IMG/VR virus record: IMGVR_UViG_3300022699_000085
Location: 1-27,249 of that record
From: a virus
Direction: 5' to 3' (one strand)
Length of the DNA stretch: 27,249 bases
The number at the start of each line of letters is the position of its first letter. Position 1 is the stretch's first letter. Of the stretch, positions 26,122 through 27,249 are shown in pieces. The notes beneath the pieces are model-generated. The model was not told the origin of the DNA, searched no databases, and was given only the letters and a program-made list of their open reading frames with translations. The translations under genes were made by a program, and so were the position numbers.

Positions 26122-26131
26122 GGGGAACGGG

Positions 26132-26380
26132 ATGAATGGCAAGACCAATAGCATCGAGTCGATCTGCAGAGACTTGAAAGCGAGGGGTGAAGGTGATGCG
26201 GCCGAGCTGATTGAGCGATTTGCTCATGCAAATGCAGAGCTGGGTGATAAGAACGTTGAGTTGCTAAATGCGCTTATATATTTGCGCGAAACCAGTACGG
26301 GCTTGACACACGACCAGTGGATTGAGGCGATGGAACTTGCTTCAGAGATTATCAACAGGGAAACAGGAGAAACGGAGTGA
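26132..26380 (+). CDS. Paralogous small helical protein A (82 aa)
   Basis: ATG at 26132 (MNGKTNSIESICRDLKARGE), with GGGGGAACGGG upstream; the longer frame to 26027 overlaps the HTH gene and is rejected. The core ICRDLKARGEGDAAELIERF followed by AHANAELGDKNVELLNAL recurs in the 26768 gene. Its end (GETGETE-like) coincides with a 20-bp repeat. Coiled, acidic; function unknown. Confidence 0.65.
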   Translation: MNGKTNSIESICRDLKARGEGDAAELIERFAHANAELGDKNVELLNALIYLRETSTGLTHDQWIEAMELASEIINRETGETE

Positions 26381-26445
26381 GTAGCGTGTCCTGCGTTTCA
26401 GGACTCGGGACAAAGATAGTGTTTAAAACAGGAGAAACGGAGTGA
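26361..26445 (+). repeat. Two copies of a 20-bp repeat, 65 bases apart
   Basis: AAACAGGAGAAACGGAGTGA at 26361-26380 and again at 26426-26445. The first contains the stop of paralogue A. The second contains the GGAG and GTG start of the next gene. A 15-base portion (GGAGAAACGGAGTGA) recurs at 27068-27082. Between the two, a 22-codon GTG frame (26378-26445) ends in the same KTGETE tail and may be a remnant. Confidence 0.9.
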
Positions 26446-26771
26446 CAGCACTAGAAAAGTTGCTCAGGGAAGCATGGGACGCAGGGTTTGATGATGGGTC
26501 GAACGTAGGCGGCCTAGCTGACATACCACGAAGCACTTTGTTTGAGGGGTGCATGGAAAACATTATTGAAGGACTGCAAAACGACTCTTCGGAAGTAGAA
26601 AACCAAATCGGAGCGAGTAGTATCAACGCTGAGTTGGTGGAGGCGGCAGAAAATCTCGTCGATTTACATATGCGAGCGTTGAGCAGGGACATTGCTGAAC
26701 CCGTGGAGTGGGACTCGGCTATATTTCGGCTCCGCCACCTTATCGCCAAGGCGAGAGGAGAAACGAGATGA
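26442..26771 (+). CDS. Hypothetical protein (109 aa), GTG start
   Basis: GTG at 26442 with GGAGAAACGGA just before it. Product (M)TALEKLLREAWDAGFDDGS, then ADIPRSTLFEGCMENIIEGL, VEAAENLVDLHMRALSRDI and an end LRHLIAKARGETR. Helical and acidic. The pattern of a KLLREAWDAGFxDG start is common in phage small proteins. It overlaps paralogue B by 4 bases (ATGA). Confidence 0.65.
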   Translation: MTALEKLLREAWDAGFDDGSNVGGLADIPRSTLFEGCMENIIEGLQNDSSEVENQIGASSINAELVEAAENLVDLHMRALSRDIAEPVEWDSAIFRLRHLIAKARGETR

Positions 26772-27082
26772 CTGACTGCTATTGCGATAGGAACAATATC
26801 GGAGTGCCCGGCGTTAGCTGCGGTGACTGCCCTGAGAGGGACTACAAAAAAAGCAGGGACAAAGTGAAAAGTATCGGGCTGCTTTGCGCTGAACTCAAAG
26901 CCAAGGGCGAGTACGAGGCTGCTGAGTGTATTGATCGGCTTGCTAATGCAAACGCGGATTTGGTGGATGAAAACGCTGAGTTGCTGGAGGCGTTGGAAAA
27001 GATATCAGATACATGCGCTTGCAAGAAGACGATCGCCATAGCTGATAAGGCCCTTGCAAAAGTCTACGGAGAAACGGAGTGA
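26768..27082 (+). CDS. Paralogous helical protein B with Cys-rich N terminus (104 aa)
   Basis: ATG at 26768 (ATGA overlap); GAGAGGAG upstream. The N terminus MTDCYCDRNNIGVPGVSCGD has four Cys with a fifth in the following CPE, a possible zinc knot. The C-terminal half CAELKAKGEYEAAECIDRLA, then NANADLVDENAELLEAL matches the core of paralogue A. Its end repeats GETE, encoded by the same 15-base repeat. The arrangement suggests domain shuffling: a zinc-like head on the duplicated coil. Confidence 0.68.
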   Translation: MTDCYCDRNNIGVPGVSCGDCPERDYKKSRDKVKSIGLLCAELKAKGEYEAAECIDRLANANADLVDENAELLEALEKISDTCACKKTIAIADKALAKVYGETE

Positions 27083-27249
27083 GCGCAGAAAAAAACATCA
27101 AGATCAACGGGGTCGAAGTGCCTGAACCTGTGCGGGAGCCTTTGGAGATCGGCCAAGAATATTGGTTAGCAGATATAACCACAGGAATTCCCATAGAGTT
27201 TGCGTGGAGTGGAAACGAAAATGTACCCGATGACTACTGGCTATCTAAT
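27079..27249 (+). CDS. Hypothetical protein, N-terminal part (runs off right edge)
   Basis: GTG at 27079, overlapping the previous stop (GTGA), with GGAG upstream in the repeated cassette. 57 codons are visible: starts (M)SAEKNIKINGVEVPEPVREP then LEIGQEYWLADITTGIPIEF and WSGNENVPDDYWLSN. The EVPxPxxxPLExGxxYWxAD pattern is common in small phage proteins of unknown function. C terminus missing. Confidence 0.65.
   Translation, partial: MSAEKNIKINGVEVPEPVREPLEIGQEYWLADITTGIPIEFAWSGNENVPDDYWLSN

Overview
This window is part of a double-stranded DNA tailed bacteriophage genome (Caudoviricetes). The evidence is a complete head-gene block (terminase, portal, co-chaperonin, scaffold, head proteins, major capsid protein) on the minus strand and a long run of very small, tightly packed, often overlapping genes on the plus strand. 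Shine-Dalgarno sites, sigma70-like promoters, a TraR/DksA-like protein, a GroES-like protein and a dCTP deaminase point to a proteobacterial, Gram-negative host. A marine or aquatic host is my impression from family resemblance, not something the sequence proves.

Layout. Positions 1-12538 are transcribed leftward. Reading from 12538 down, the order is a Tad2/DUF2829-like anti-defence protein, a TraR/DksA-type zinc finger, a terminase small subunit candidate, the terminase large subunit (interrupted by an intein), portal, a small protein, a GroES-like co-chaperonin, scaffold, two head-associated proteins, major capsid protein, a strong terminator, a free-standing Vsr-like homing endonuclease with its own promoter, and four virion-type genes running off the left edge. 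Positions 12539-12984 are a divergent control region with G-rich islands, one leftward promoter and two rightward promoters. A single strongly expressed 170-aa gene (12985-13497) follows and ends in a hairpin terminator. Positions 13558-14717 carry no convincing gene: this stretch holds tandem repeats, inverted repeats, a tetranucleotide microsatellite, three degenerate 67-68 bp repeats, a near-consensus promoter and a hairpin-rich leader. From 14718 to the right edge there are about 33 rightward genes. They include a SleB-type cell wall hydrolase, a MoxR/CobS-like AAA+ ATPase with a metallopeptidase/VWA partner and a third conserved protein, small zinc-ribbon and HTH proteins, dCTP deaminase and a VRR-NUC nuclease.

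Two things stand out. First, the terminase intein carries an HNH homing endonuclease in a different reading frame from the intein. The endonuclease has its own strong ribosome binding site and stop codon, and the terminase/intein frame stays open straight through it. Second, a palindrome, TTCCTAATTAGGAA, with a CC(A/T)6GG core, is repeated 14 times between 12873 and 24565. It mostly sits just upstream of plus-strand genes, three copies lie in the non-coding control region, and I saw none in the leftward half. A near copy lies in the spacer of the promoter at 14160-14188. This looks like a phage-wide regulatory circuit, either repressor or stoperator-like sites or a hairpin at the ribosome binding site.

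How it fits together (inference): the rightward genes are probably the early/middle takeover, nucleotide-metabolism and regulatory genes. The leftward block is the late packaging and head-assembly operon. The 12.5-14.7 kb region is the control hub and possibly a replication origin.
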